A stretch of 32,261 nucleotides of DNA from an uncultured Flavobacteriaceae bacterium (GTDB lineage: Bacteria > Bacteroidota > Bacteroidia > Flavobacteriales > Flavobacteriaceae), in NCBI GenBank assembly GCA_937901915.1, contig CALGUD010000039.1, positions 1-32,261 on the forward strand, given 5' to 3'. The translations under genes and the position numbers were made by a program. Under the pieces are notes generated by a model. That model did not search any database and was not told the origin of the DNA. It saw only the letters and a program-made list of their open reading frames with translations. This document shows, one piece after another, positions 32,009-32,261 of the stretch. Within the stretch, counting starts at the first letter, position 1, and each line of letters starts with the position of its first letter.

Positions 32009-32261
32009 TTTAATTTAATTTACGATTTTAGATTTACGGATTACGAATTTAGTGTGATATAAGATTAAAAATCTCGTCAAAATCTAAATTGACTTTAATT
32101 GGTCAACCTATATCAGGGACGTACACCGCATCACTCATAACTCATCACTGTTAAGTATTCTAAAAGATTGCTTCACTTCTTACGCAGTGACAAAAGAAAA
32201 TTTGGTGTCATTTCGAGACCTAATTTTTGGACTAGCCAAACACACAAATTAAGATGACGTG
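32009..32261. repeat. Gene-free end of window with heptamer-period repeats
   Basis: No gene is supported after 32008. Five degenerate 7-bp units (ATTTACG, ATTTTAG, ATTTACG, GATTACG, AATTTAG) run from 32018 to 32052. Two more 7-mers, ACTCATA and ACTCATC, lie at 32133-32146, almost the same as units at 2223-2243. The rest is unremarkable AT-rich sequence. Confidence 0.65.

Overview
The window is AT-rich, with short intergenic regions and many TAnnTTTG-type -7 elements. Its gene complement (fused MoaC/MoaB, a MoeB-rhodanese, an alginate-export-type barrel, DUF302, DUF1624 and DUF2214 proteins, CysH, a GH3 lipoprotein, SucC) points to a member of the Bacteroidota, most likely a flavobacterium. 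No rRNA, tRNA, CRISPR array, prophage or intact insertion sequence was recognised.

Region 1 (67-7749, all minus strand) is one long cofactor operon: moeA, a ModE-like HTH regulator, a MobA-CobA fusion, a Met8-type siroheme synthase, moaD, moeB-rhodanese, moaE, moaC-moaB fusion and moaA. It encodes a nearly self-sufficient molybdenum cofactor pathway plus the steps from uroporphyrinogen III to siroheme. No molybdoenzyme or molybdate transporter lies in the window. Intergenic spacers in the operon are filled with 7-bp-period repeats and a decayed palindromic element.

Region 2 (7750-14314) is the accessory part. A divergent promoter region leads to an outer-membrane barrel (8150-9421). A tight six-gene minus-strand operon (13965 to 10082) then encodes a single-domain globin, a DUF3365-type haem c lipoprotein, a minimal four-helix membrane protein with two H-x13-H pairs (the bis-haem pattern of the ferric reductase/NADPH oxidase family), an FAD/NAD/[2Fe-2S] reductase, a membrane-anchored pentahaem cytochrome c and a monohaem cytochrome lipoprotein. 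I read this as a split ferric-reductase-like transmembrane electron pathway from NAD(P)H to periplasmic cytochromes, with a globin. The barrel gene and the globin operon share a 16-bp palindrome (TAAGTA-N4-TACTTA), suggesting one regulator, perhaps of the CRP/FNR type. Its ligand might be oxygen, nitric oxide or nitrate/nitrite.

Region 3 (14315-26334) is mostly housekeeping: trxB, DUF302, a NudK-like Nudix hydrolase, a DUF1624 membrane protein, a secreted thioredoxin-like protein, lysA, sucC, a PrcB-like lipoprotein, cysH (4Fe-4S type), a GH3 beta-glucosidase lipoprotein, a TerB-like small protein and a DUF2214 membrane protein. Region 4 (26335-32261) has an Hsp20 chaperone, uvrB, an ABC-2 ATPase/permease pair and an unrecognised 354-residue protein with faint kinase-like motifs.

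A roughly 172-bp MITE-like element with 17-bp terminal inverted repeats occurs twice in full (9703-9875 and 22782-22953, opposite orientations) and once truncated (about 2083-2179). All function calls come from reading motifs by eye; no database search was run.
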